Assembly (NCBI RefSeq): GCF_009389715.1 | Contig: NC_052399.1 | Coordinates: forward strand, 15,813,646-15,877,645 | DNA length: 64,000 bases | DNA from: Phoenix dactylifera | Taxonomy: Eukaryota > Streptophyta > Magnoliopsida > Arecales > Arecaceae | Reading direction: 5' to 3' | In this document: in pieces, positions 37,560 to 48,000 of the stretch | Position numbering within the stretch: position 1 is the stretch's first letter | How the letters are laid out: each line of letters opens with the position of its first letter | The notes under the pieces: model-generated | The model's database searches: none | What the model saw: only the letters and a program-made list of their open reading frames with translations | What the model was told of the DNA's origin: nothing | Made by a program: the position numbers and the translations under genes

Positions 37560-37870
37560 AGTCTCTCGCTATTTTGTGGATATTCTTGAGCAGTGGGTAG
37601 TCATTGCCCCTATACTCCTCATTCCGGATCCACTCGACCACCGTCGTGAAGTCTTCTTTTAGGAAGATGTTATCAGCCCTTGAATACTCGCGAAGATGAT
37701 GCTCTTCTAAGCTACTCTGAGCTGCGCCCTAAATGGCAATCATATTACAAGTGTGACGCTCTCTCGCGGCAACCAATCTGGAGTTATGATCTCTGATCAT
37801 AAAACTCATGCCTCTTCCGTTTCCATCTGCCAACATAGTTAAATAAAATATTACCATCAAAATTTATCTT
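37560..37870 (-). mobile_element. LINE fragment, RNase H region
   Basis: On the minus strand a short frame reads HLREYSRADNIFLKED then TTVVEWIRNEEYRGNDYPLL, which aligns with the RNase H part of the LINE at the left edge of this window (VFLEGDSAVVIDWIRG followed by GDGHPLI). It is a short, decayed piece with no tail seen. Confidence 0.65.
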
Positions 37871-37968
37871 GAGATCGCCGGGAGGCGGGCTTCAAAACCA
37901 CTCAAATAAATAAAACGACTCAGTCTTACAGACGTGAGAGAAAAAGCAAACACCAAACCAAAAAAATG

Positions 37969-38740
37969 GAAAATTACTTTTGCATCCCTCTAAAGACCCC
38001 ACTGTAACATTAGGCCCATGTTGATCCAAAAAAAAACTTCCGGTCTACCACTAAATGATTCTTTAATTCTCGATCCCTGAGTAATTGTTTTATTTACATT
38101 ATAGTACCCAAAGTGCCCCCAGGTTACAGTAAGTACCCCAATGTTGTCGGAAGCGGAAAAAAAAATTGAAAAATTACTTTTGCATCCCTCTAAATACCCC
38201 ACTGTAACAGAAGGTCCCCGTTGATCCAAAAAAAAAGCTTCCGGTCCATCACTATTAGTATTGTTTGATGGTTTTTAAATTTATTGTCATTATCTCTTTT
38301 TTATCCATATATAAATTATAATAACTTAGGACCTCACAAAAAAATATAATAGTTCAGATCTAATCAAATTTAATAATAAATATTACCATTATCTCTTTTA
38401 TCTATATATAAATTTAATTATATATATATATATATAATATAGATCAAATCATAAATACCATATAGAGGGATTGAGATCACTCATATTTTTCGGATAGTTT
38501 TTCAATTTGTTACCATTATCTCATTTTCTTTACTCTATATGCAAATTATAATAATCGGGTTCACCAAAAAGGTATAACAAATACTGCAGGAGGGATTGAA
38601 AATATTGGTATTGTTTGATGGTTTTAAATTTATTATTATTATCTTAAATTTTTATCTATATATAAATTATAAGAACGAAGACCTCACCAAAAAGATATAA
38701 TAGTTCAGATCTAATCAAATTTAATAATAAATATTACGTT
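37969..38740. repeat. Interleaved tandem duplications
   Basis: One unit (gaaaattacttttgcatccc..., about 88 bases) occurs at 37969 and 38168. A second unit (atatataaattataa... ending aataataaatattac, about 86 bases) occurs at 38302-38386 and 38651-38737, with a further partial copy near 38520-38575. The copies differ by several substitutions. Confidence 0.75.
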
Positions 38741-39039
38741 CGGTCTAAAATCGATATCAAATAGGCTAGGATTGTGTTATCTTCTAGTTCACATAAATCA
38801 TTTGCTAGATTTTTTCTGATACCATTTATAATAACTTTGAATCTCATATAAAAAGAACAAACAGAAGGTGCTACTTAGATTTTTGGTCCTCCATACATAT
38901 CCAAGATCTAAGCAATACATAATCAATGGGAGCTAAATACACGTTTATATGGGTCTTCATATAAATATTTTCACCGGTACTCTTAAACCATGATTTTCGT
39001 GTGTAGGGGAGACATTTGCCCATAATTTTAGGCCAAATC

Positions 39040-39480
39040 TCCGTCGACAGCATCACTCCAGACTCGAGGGTTCGACCACTGAACCATCTCTCGGGTTATA
39101 ACTTTCATCACTTTAAAGAGAGAAGAAGATTTATCAGTAATTTTATTACAATATATCTGTTGCGGGGACGACCTTCAGCCGGAGCCTCGTGCAACAGCAT
39201 AGCCCACATTAAGCTAGCAGAGAAAGAGGACCGCGTTCCTCCCGAGGTATTGTCCGCTTTGGGGGTCGAGCGTACCCGGAGCCCTCCTCACGGTTTTGCC
39301 CTTCAAAAGGCGCCTCGAGAGGAAAGGGTTTCCACCCCCCATTTAAGGCACGGAACCTTTCCGCTACTAGCCGATATGGGACTAAATTCAAGGCCCCCTC
39401 CCCTCTCCACAACAATATCCTCAACGAAGCTGCTAGTTTGTTTGCTCGTAAATACTCTCGAGAATCACTATGATAATTTC
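39040..39480 (-). mobile_element. Small LTR-type repeat remnant, TRIM-like (fossil)
   Basis: GC-rich block inside AT-rich DNA. Read on the minus strand it contains tttagtcccatatcggcta, a phrase typical of many short non-autonomous plant LTR elements, followed by a leader-like run. No coding part, no clear ends. The assignment rests on resemblance only. Confidence 0.3.
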
Positions 39481-40948
39481 CAACTGCTCGAGTACTAAAG
39501 GCACACTTCTACAAGATCTAGGTCAACCAACCAACCATGCATTCCAGTTATTTTGATAACCATGCCGCATGCGAGTGCATCCAAAACTCTCTCATGTCAC
39601 CATGGCTGCTCATATATACATAGCCATGATTTGTTTTGAGGGGTAGAATTTTTTTTATAGAGACAATGCGATTCTAAGGATGATGCAATATGCAGCCCCA
39701 GTGCTCTCCCCTCCTGACTGCCACAAATGCCATTGAACCTTTGATGAGCTTAAACAACAGAATCAAACTTTTTGCAATCTAGCACCCATTTATGAAATAG
39801 AATTCAGGTCTTGTGCATCATGCATCTAAGTACTTAGTCATGTTCTGCTACAGAACAAAGAAAAGGGAGAAAAATCTGTACTCTCACCTGGCAAAATTAT
39901 CACAAGTTCCTCTTTGGCCAGCTTGGAGCAAAAGTCGACATCATCATATATGTCCCCAGTCCCCTAAATAAGACATTTAGATAACATCTAATAAGAGCCA
40001 AAATATGCCTCACCATTACCAACATGGAGCCCTCAGGTTTACTTGGAGAAGTGATGCATTCAATTTCCTTCGGTTTATCATGACATAAATCTGCTGCTTG
40101 CCTCAGGATAACAATGGTTTTGTTAAAGAAGTCTTTCTTTGTGTTCTCAATGAATTGAGGTATTGCTCCCTTAGACGTTATACACAGAGAACAAAGATAA
40201 AATCTAATATATTGAAAAAATTGAGAAGATAAAAGTAACAAAGAGAAGACAGGTAACAAGTTCCACAAACAAATTCTTACATCCAAATGTGCAGTGAGCT
40301 TAAACTTAACCCTCAATAGATCAACATAGAGAAAATTATAGGCGTATCCATGATATAGGCAAATCAATCTTAGAAAAAGGGGATTGTTCCGCTGACTGAA
40401 AACAACATTTCCAAAACTAAAGAACCAGACTGTCACGCCCCGGATCCGGATCCGTGATACGGCCGTGCTATTGCCGACTACTGCCCACAATAGCACGCAG
40501 CCTCGTACATGGTCAACAGGTAGTCAAAAGCAGTCAAACTTGCATATATCAAAAGAAGGTATTACAACATACTGGTTCATATAAAGTACAGAGCTTCTAC
40601 ATAGTTTATATACGCAAAAGTTTATTCATATCATCCCAAAAATAAGGAAGCTCTGTTGCAAAAGAAAAATGCTTCTAGCAGCTGTCACTGGTGGTGATCT
40701 GAAAAAAAACGTAAATGAACAGGCATGAGCTACACGGCTCAGTAAGTAATCCTGCATAATCTTGTCGAATCAACTAAAAATGCTAACCATGCTTATCAGG
40801 GTTTGAGAAGCTGACATGTATGCTATCTAATAAATCATCATAATAAAATATCCATGCTGAGTAAATAAAACAGTATCCTACAATATCAAGAAATCATGTA
40901 ATATGCACATGTAGGAAAAATCGTGCCACCGGCATGCCGTGGTCATGC

Positions 40949-41261
40949 TCTTAAATGCTACTGCGAAGTCATTCTTGGCCACTGGCGGGACCGGCTCAGT
41001 TATTAGGCGGCCACTGGCAGGGCTGGCTCAATCATTCTCGGCCACTGGCAAGGCCGGCTCAGTTACATTGGGTCAGTAGCTCTTAAGAGTTCGTAAATAA
41101 TGCTTCGTATAGGTAGTACCTCATAGATGCTACGGCGAATTCATTATTGGTCACTGGCGGGGCCTGCTCAGTTATTAGTCGGCCACTGGCGGGGCTGGCT
41201 CAGTCATTATCGGCCACTGGCAAGGCCGGCTCAGTTGCATTCGGCCCGTAGCATTAGGAGT
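40949..41261 (+). repeat. Tandem duplication with nested 31-base units inside the LTR
   Basis: Two blocks of about 140 bases, about 174 bases apart, each contain three copies of a unit around ggccactggcgggg-ggctcagt. Block edges share gctac-gcgaa-tcatt and cagttgcatt-like sequence. Confidence 0.8.
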
Positions 41262-43492
41262 TCTTAGGTACCCCCTTACAAGCAATATGCAGCTAGAGCA
41301 AATCATTATCATTCTTTACACTCATGCTAATAAAAATCATAATATGGAATTCAATTCATTTTGCATGTATCACAAGAGCTATGAAAACATAATATGTGCA
41401 CAACTATGAATTATGTGACTGACATGTACCACTCATGTTCATATTTCATAACTCATATCTTAGCATGTAATGTAATCCCAGTATTTTGTAGGCATAACGG
41501 AATATAAAGCATATTTCATCATATCTTGTGTAACTAGAGCATGTCAGATACACATATCGTTCTTAGCCTACAGTACATGCATAACATGTTAAATTTCATG
41601 TATGATCCATAAAAGATTAGGACAGGCCACTTACATACATGATTCACAACAAGATTAAAACAAGTTACTTACCATGATTCGCTTTCTCCCAAATTTCTCA
41701 CGTCCTGGTGACGGATTCTGAGTCACCTAAAATCACATCATAATAAGCATATTATTTCCTTTTTACTTGTTTGGATCCTACCCAAACTATAGCCCAAGTC
41801 TAATGCATCCGTATTGGAACCTTAATTGGGTCCATATGGGTTAATTGGCCTGCTAATTGGTCAATAAGCTTAATCCCCAACTTAATTGGGTTTAATTTCG
41901 GGTTTAGGGTCACCGTGGTTTATTTGGGCCTGAGTTAGGATTAATCTGGAGTCAATTTGGCCCCAAATTAGTCACATTGGGCTTGAATTGGGCTTATTTC
42001 CACTAATTTGGTCTGTTAGGACCAATCCCAGCCGAATTGGGTTTGGGCCTCATTCCATTTGGGCTTAATTTTGGTTAACTTTATAGTCTGGCTTGTCCAG
42101 GCTTAGCCCAATTTGATTGGGTTCGGGTTTAGTCAAATTTGGCTAAACCCTTTTCCTTTTTCTTTTTCTTTTTCTTTTTCTTTGGGCTTAACGGGTTGCG
42201 GGTTCGGATTCGGATCCGACCCGCAAACCCGTTATCAGGGTTTTTCTCCCCCCCCTTCCAGAGGCTTCCGCCTCTTCACCTTCCTTCCCCCCCTCTCTCC
42301 TCCGTTTCCTCCTCTCTCTCTCTCGTTCTCTCCTTCAACCTCCCACCGAAGCCCATGCCTCCGGCCCTCTCCTTCTCCTCCGGCTAGATCTACGACCTCC
42401 TCCCTCTCCGTCACTCCCTCTTCTCTCCTTCGTCTCCACCGAAAGCCCTAGCCCTTTCGGCCTTTCGTCCCCACCGAACCCTCCGTCTCCTCCCTTTCTT
42501 CTCTCGCAGGCGACCGGGGAGACGAGGCTCCCCTCCGATCCACCGACCGAGGCGGAGCTTCCCCCCGGAGCACCGGCGGAGAAAGGCCGGCCCCCCCTTC
42601 CTCTTCTCCGAAGCGATGCCGGAGAAGAGGAGGAGTGCCGGGAAGTAGGGTCGCGGCTGGATCTCCTCCGGGAGATCTCCCCCTGCTCCGACCACGGTGA
42701 GGTAAGGCCGGGGTCCAAGGATGAAGCCTCTTTGGTCCGGTGAGTTCATTCTAATTTTTTTTTTCTTGGTTCTTCCTTCCGGCACCACCACCCCTTGCCG
42801 GAGAAGAGGTGGTGGTCCGGCCGGGGCTGGCGGCCCTGTGGCCGCCTCTGTTGTCGTCCCGGCCAGATCTGGCGGCCCGAGTTGCCCCCCGAACCCTAAG
42901 GTACCCGCGGCCGAGGCCGCGGTGTCCAGTTCGTTAACAGGCCGAGCCCGGTTAGGTTCGGTCCGGATGGTCGCGGCCTGTGAGTCCGGCCCGACCCAGA
43001 GTTTGTGGGTTTTTCTCCCTCTTTTGTGCCGGCCTCCTCCCCTCTATTTCACTGTTGACAGTTGACACAGAGGGGAAGAGCACCCCACAGAGGGGTTTCC
43101 TTACTTCTGTAAAACCCTAACCCAAAAAAAAACTCCTTACCTTGGTCGGTTGTAGTTGGCAGTGCTTCCTCCCTAGTAGTCCCTCCTTTCCCAGAGCTTC
43201 AGGGCTTCGGCTCTCTCTCTCGTTCAAAGTTTAGGGGGGGTCTGTGACTTGGGGTTGCCGGCAGAGGCTTAAATAATTTGTTTAGAGGATGAGACCCCCC
43301 TCTGAGAGGTCCCATCCTCTCCTTTCCTCCCTGCTCCGGGACTGGCAGCCGCCCCCCTGTCTCAGGCGCGCCGGAATCGGCTGCCAGCAGGGGGTGAGGT
43401 CACCGTCCCAGGGTTTGCATGGCTGGAGATTTCCTTCTGTGAAGTCCCATCCCCCCTACCCTCTGGCTCCGGGACTAACAGCTGCCCCTTGC

Positions 43493-43638
43493 TCTGCCAT
43501 GGTGCCTGGCTTACCACTTGGGGCGTGAGGTGACCCTAGCCGCCTCTCCTTGCTCTGCCATGGTGCCTGGCTTACCACTTGGGGCGTGAGGTGATGTTCT
43601 GCCATGGTGCCTGGCTTACCACTTGGGGCGTGAGGTGA
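43493..43638 (+). repeat. Three copies of a 41-base unit inside the LTR
   Basis: The unit tctgccatggtgcctggc continuing through cttggggcgtgaggtga starts at 43493, 43554 and 43598. The copies are almost identical, so the expansion is recent relative to the LTR. Confidence 0.9.
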
Positions 43639-44295
43639 CCCTAGCTACCTCTCCCCTGTCGGTCTTATCCTTTCGTTTCTTAACAGGAGGTGGCAACCTC
43701 TTCCTGGTTGCCATTATAATAATACTGCCCACAGTAAAAATTTGGGCCCAAACCCCTGACTGGGCCTATTTCTTATTGGGCCTAGTAGGTTGTGGGCCCG
43801 GACATTACAGCCTGGTGAATATAATGTTTCTAATCGAAGTTTTCGTAAATAAGCCAGCAACACCACTAATGAGACAGGCCACAAGTAAACCAATACAAAT
43901 TGTTGATCAATATATTTGTCAACAAAAAACAAAAGCTTATATTGATCAACAAAAAACAAAAGCCATGTACTATGTGTTAGGCTGCATCATCACGAGGCTT
44001 TCTTTTAAGCAACAGATCATTTTTATTCCCCAAAGAAAGAGCACAGTACTCGGCAGAAAAGGGCATACAAACTGATTTTTTATCGACTAATCAAAGAATA
44101 GAAAGCATGCCATTTTTTAACTTCTAGTACAATCATTTTAACTTGAAAGATTAACTTCGCACACACGCACAAAAAAGATTCATTGGTTGATCTGTGTTTG
44201 CAGAAGTCAATGTCTTGATTACCACCTAGACATATTGCGTTGCAGATGAAAGCACTCATCCTTCGATCTTACTATTCCCTTTCCTAGATCCAAAC

Positions 44296-45025
44296 TGCGG
44301 AAAGACGAATCGAGAAGAAGAAGTAGTAGAGGATAAAATCAAACAATCATAAAGACAACAATTTTACGTGGTTCACCCCAATACGGGTTACGTCCACGGA
44401 GGCCACACACACATATTCAATATATTCAGCAAGGATTACAACGATCTCTCTTCTCCGTTGAAGATTGCACAACTAGAGCTTACAAGAGAGATCAAAACCA
44501 TCTAGGGTTTACAAGAGAGATGAGACTCAAAAGGAATGCTCTATCGCACCTAAGGTTCACAAAATATCCCTATTTATAGGTTTCTAAAATATAAGGATAC
44601 TTTCCTAACGAAACCCTAAGTCAAAAGCTCATTTTGCCACCGTTTGAATCAATCTCGTGATCAGAAGTCGACTCTTCACTTTCAGGGATCAACTTCTAAT
44701 AAGTTCGAGTCGACTCGGACATCTTCAGGTCGACTCCAAGTATTAGCACCGAAAACTGGCACGCTCTGTCTTCCTGAGAGAGTCGCCTCCTTCAATCTTG
44801 GAGTGGGCTCGAGCAGACTTGCAGGAGTCGACTCCTGTAAGCAACCCAAAAAATAGCTCTCTGTTTCTTCACTGTGGCACATAGCGAGTAGACTCAAGCT
44901 TTACATGAGTCGACTCCTAAATATTAAGGGTCGACTCCATTCAACTGGCATGGATTTTTTTCATGCAAGTTTGAGCCAAAATTCAACTACAGTTATTTCG
45001 AGTTTCGAGGCACCTTTTCTCAACA
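44296..45025 (-). mobile_element. Solo LTR, probably Ty1/copia (fossil)
   Basis: Read on the minus strand it begins TGTTGAGAAAAGGTGCCTCG and ends gattcgtctttccgca, about 730 bases with TG...CA ends. It contains several gtcgactc motifs and, near its 3' end, the acgtggttcaccc block seen in many plant copia LTRs. It has no internal coding region. Target duplication is not evident. It sits in the same enlarged intron of the broken aminotransferase copy as the gypsy-type LTR. Confidence 0.5.
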
Positions 45026-48000
45026 TATTGTGTTCTCCACATAATAAGATTCCTCTGTTATGAATGAGAAATTATCGAGTACTGGGTTATAAAAGAATAA
45101 AGAGCAAAAAGGGAGATGAAAAGCATGCCAAGCCCAAATACTAAAAAACACAAACAGTAGCTCGTTTGCACCATAAAGAAGGCTGTTGACCGAAAAAACA
45201 TGTCATGTAGATAAACACATGATTGAAAGCCATTCACCAAAGAGACTGGATACTGAATGACAAAAAGAATAGGATGATGACTTATTTTTGAACAGACTAT
45301 CCTATCCTCCTAATGAGAGCAGAAGTTAGATTTCTTGCAACTCTGACAGTGCCTTCTCTTGAGACACTTGGGAATCTTTGGTTGAAGGATCATAAAATAT
45401 GATAGCATGGCAAGACACATTCAATATTGGCTTCCTAAACATTTTGGATACTGGTTTTCATCATGACCTTAGAACATAATTACAATTTACCCCAGATAAG
45501 GCAACAAGTTGATACCATCTGAGAATCCATTACCCAGTGAAGGGAAATTAAGACAGCTTTTCTAAGTAATCTCATCTCTCTTAATGCATAAATTAAATCA
45601 CAGAGAGATAATTGACTATTGCCGATGATTTTCCATACAACTAACCACAACCACATCAAGATGCAATTTCCAGTTGAAGCTCTTGGCTCAATACAAGCAT
45701 ATAGGCTGTCGGGAACACAGAAAACAGTAAACAGATATTTTTCTCCTCTATCTCAAGTCAGTTGATGAGTTCCACAAAATCAACTAATGGGCTAAATCCC
45801 CACTCAGAGTAAGTTTACTCAAAACTTGATAAATCCGATTTAGGTTTTCTATGTCTTTGCTACTTTCATCAGCAATCCTTCGTCCAATTCTGCCACACAT
45901 AGACACACCCACCTAGGTCCCCTTGATTTTCATTTCTTGTGCGAATAAAGACATGAATGTAGCCCAATCCAAGTGATCTACAGACAAATGTAGATATAGT
46001 ATGTACTGAATATATGCATTGAGGCAGAAAAAGTCAATAAGGATTGAAGATGAGGCAAGATCTGAAATATAGAATATCTCCAAGCTATCCTCTATTATCT
46101 TGGAAGCACCAAAAAAAGATACAATTTGTAAAAGTCACAAGTCAAACAACTCATAGAAACATTGTTGCAATAATACAACAGGTAATGCTAAACTGAACAA
46201 AGGTTGTTGGATCTGGCGAGATATCAAAATAAGTCTTAAGGCACTCCACAATCTACAGTTGGAATATTCAGGACTAACAAGAATCAAACATGAAAGGCAC
46301 TTGAAATGTATATGGATCTTTTCATTCTATCCCAGAACATATGGAAACAACAAGAGACTAGTGAAGGAACGAGAGGCAGTAGATGATGCAGGATAACTAG
46401 AGGGATGATATCTACAACAGAGCAAAAAAGTGCATATATATATATGTCTTTTTTACAAAAGTAACTAAAATATAAAATGGATGACTAGAGCGTTATTTAT
46501 ATTTTCTTGAACAAGAACAGTATTGCAGCATGCATCTTACTAAATATTTGTTGTGCTATTTACCACTATTTGAGTCCTTTATTATACATGTCCTTAGCTC
46601 ACTTATGGGAAACCTTTTTCTGCTAAGAGGCTTTTGACCTCATGATTTCTCCAACATTATTTGAATCAAGTGCTCATATGGAATCACAAAATGAGAAGAA
46701 CATAAAAGCACCCTAGTCTGTCTAAGTACATCAGTAGGATCATTTGCCGGTATCCAGTCAAGTCGCCAGCCAGGCACAACCCATTTCTTTGATATGGCCC
46801 CTAGGGTAATGACTGCAACAATTGGGCCAAATACTCCCATTGGCACAAAAGAATTAGACCCAAAAGTGAAATGTGCATAAACCTCGTCAATAATGACCAT
46901 TATGCCAAGCTTCATTGCAGTATTACCAACCTGGAGAGATGTGATACAGTCAATCCCTGAAAAATAATTCTGATAGAAGTGAAAGAATGTACCACTATGT
47001 GTTCATTTGGCATTAGGCTCATCTGGGACGACTTGCCTAAGCCAGATGTTGATAGGTGAAGACATTTCCACATGGATTCCCTTGGTTGACAATAACAATA
47101 GCAATGGTATTTTTATCAGATTTGGAGGGGTCTGTGTTAGCAAGTTTGGAGATTTTAGTGACAGGATTTTAGTTTATTAGTTCCTGGGACGTGATCTTCA
47201 AGCGAGATGCGCAGTTACCGAAAATAGCCAGTGCATGTACCTAGTTTGCTCGGCAATGGGTGCTAGCCCTCATCTGTAGAAACCACACCTAGAGGATCCT
47301 CCAAGTTAGTTTTCTAATCTACTCTCTCTCTCTCTCTATCTATCTGGACTCCATTACATTCCCTTTTTGTCTGTCTTATAATAGCTTTGTTGTTTCCTAA
47401 GAATTGAGTTTGACTTAGCCATCGAAGGATCCTTTATATAATTATTTGTATTGTTTTAAATCGGATTCGATGTCGGAGCTACCATCTGAGCACAGCCTTC
47501 TCCATCCCTTTCGTCTCGTAGATGCGCAATGATCTTTAAGCCGACTCCTCCGACTGGGACAAAAAACAAGCCGACCTCTCTAGCAACCTTGTTAACTTGG
47601 CATCTGAGTTGGGCCGGATCTCACCGGCAACATTCTCTATGTAGTCTCAACATCAAATGCTTATGCAAAGATAATGGTATATTCCAATTGTTCTTGGCTA
47701 GAAGGGTGGCTACTCAAGTGGCTGGAGTTTTAAAATTTTCGGGTTAGAAATTATTGTGCATATGTGCATTCTGAACTAAATTTTATATATATCAATATGT
47801 AAATCTTATAAATTTATTTTTATTTGTTATCTTTTTATTTACAATACAATATATTTTACGTTACTTCAATTTGTTTCTGATCTTTATTTTCATATTAATT
47901 TGCAAATTGCCCCTCCCGAGCCACCAATCCTCCTGTCTAATTAGCTTCAGGACACGACATTGGATTAACCAGATTCCGTAGAATCACTGTGGCAAGAGCA

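Larger units (their letters stand above)
35914..39887. other. Intergenic region rich in repeat debris
   Basis: Contains the promoter of the TAT-like gene, a short direct duplication (about 36209-36235 and 36267-36293, sharing tttcaaagaga-tcag-tc-gagttgaact), a LINE scrap at 37560-37870, tandem modules at 37969-38740 and a probable small LTR-type repeat at about 39040-39480. No gene. Confidence 0.6.
40431..43809 (+). mobile_element. Solo LTR, probably Ty3/gypsy chromovirus (Tekay-like) (fossil)
   Basis: Begins TGTCACGCCCCGGATCC and ends gtgggcccggacattaca, the TG...CA ends and GC-rich inverted borders familiar from long LTRs of plant Tekay/Del-type elements. Length is about 3.4 kb. There is no internal gag-pol region, so it appears to be a lone LTR. 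Inside are a duplicated block of about 174 bases (near 40949 and 41123), each holding three ggccactggc-ggctcag units, and a 41-base unit repeated three times (43493, 43554, 43598). I see no clean 5-base target duplication, so the borders are approximate. It lies between exons 5 and 4 of the broken aminotransferase copy. Open frames in its CT-rich part (42.1-43.5 kb) are not genes. Confidence 0.55.
39888..47128 (-). pseudogene. Broken second copy of the TAT/NAAT-like aminotransferase
   Basis: Minus strand. Recognisable parts: the 3' part of exon 2 (about 47128-47037; [26 protein letters not shown]), exon 3 (46930-46712, 219 bases as in the intact gene; [17 protein letters not shown]), exon 4 (46252-46193, 60 bases; PDPTTFVQ), exon 5 (40169-40014, 156 bases; GAIPQFIENTKKDFFNK) and exon 6 (from 39888; DDVDFCSKLAKEE). 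Exon 1, the start of exon 2 and exon 7 are absent, so the N-terminus and the substrate-binding arginine are missing. The exon 4 donor GT reads TT, exon 6 carries a small indel that shifts the frame, and WRLGW has become WRLDW. The gap between exons 5 and 4, about 6 kb, holds LTR sequence. It is a decayed tandem duplicate and no functional product is expected. Confidence 0.9.

Noticed and set aside
40931-41261. Regularly spaced repeats that might suggest a CRISPR array
   Set aside because: Diverged 31-base units in a block duplicated inside an LTR, with no unique spacers, in a plant nuclear genome.
42113-43528. Several long open frames in a GC- and CT-rich stretch, on both strands
   Set aside because: Proline/serine/arginine low-complexity translations, overlapping in all frames, inside the solo LTR. 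No domain seen.
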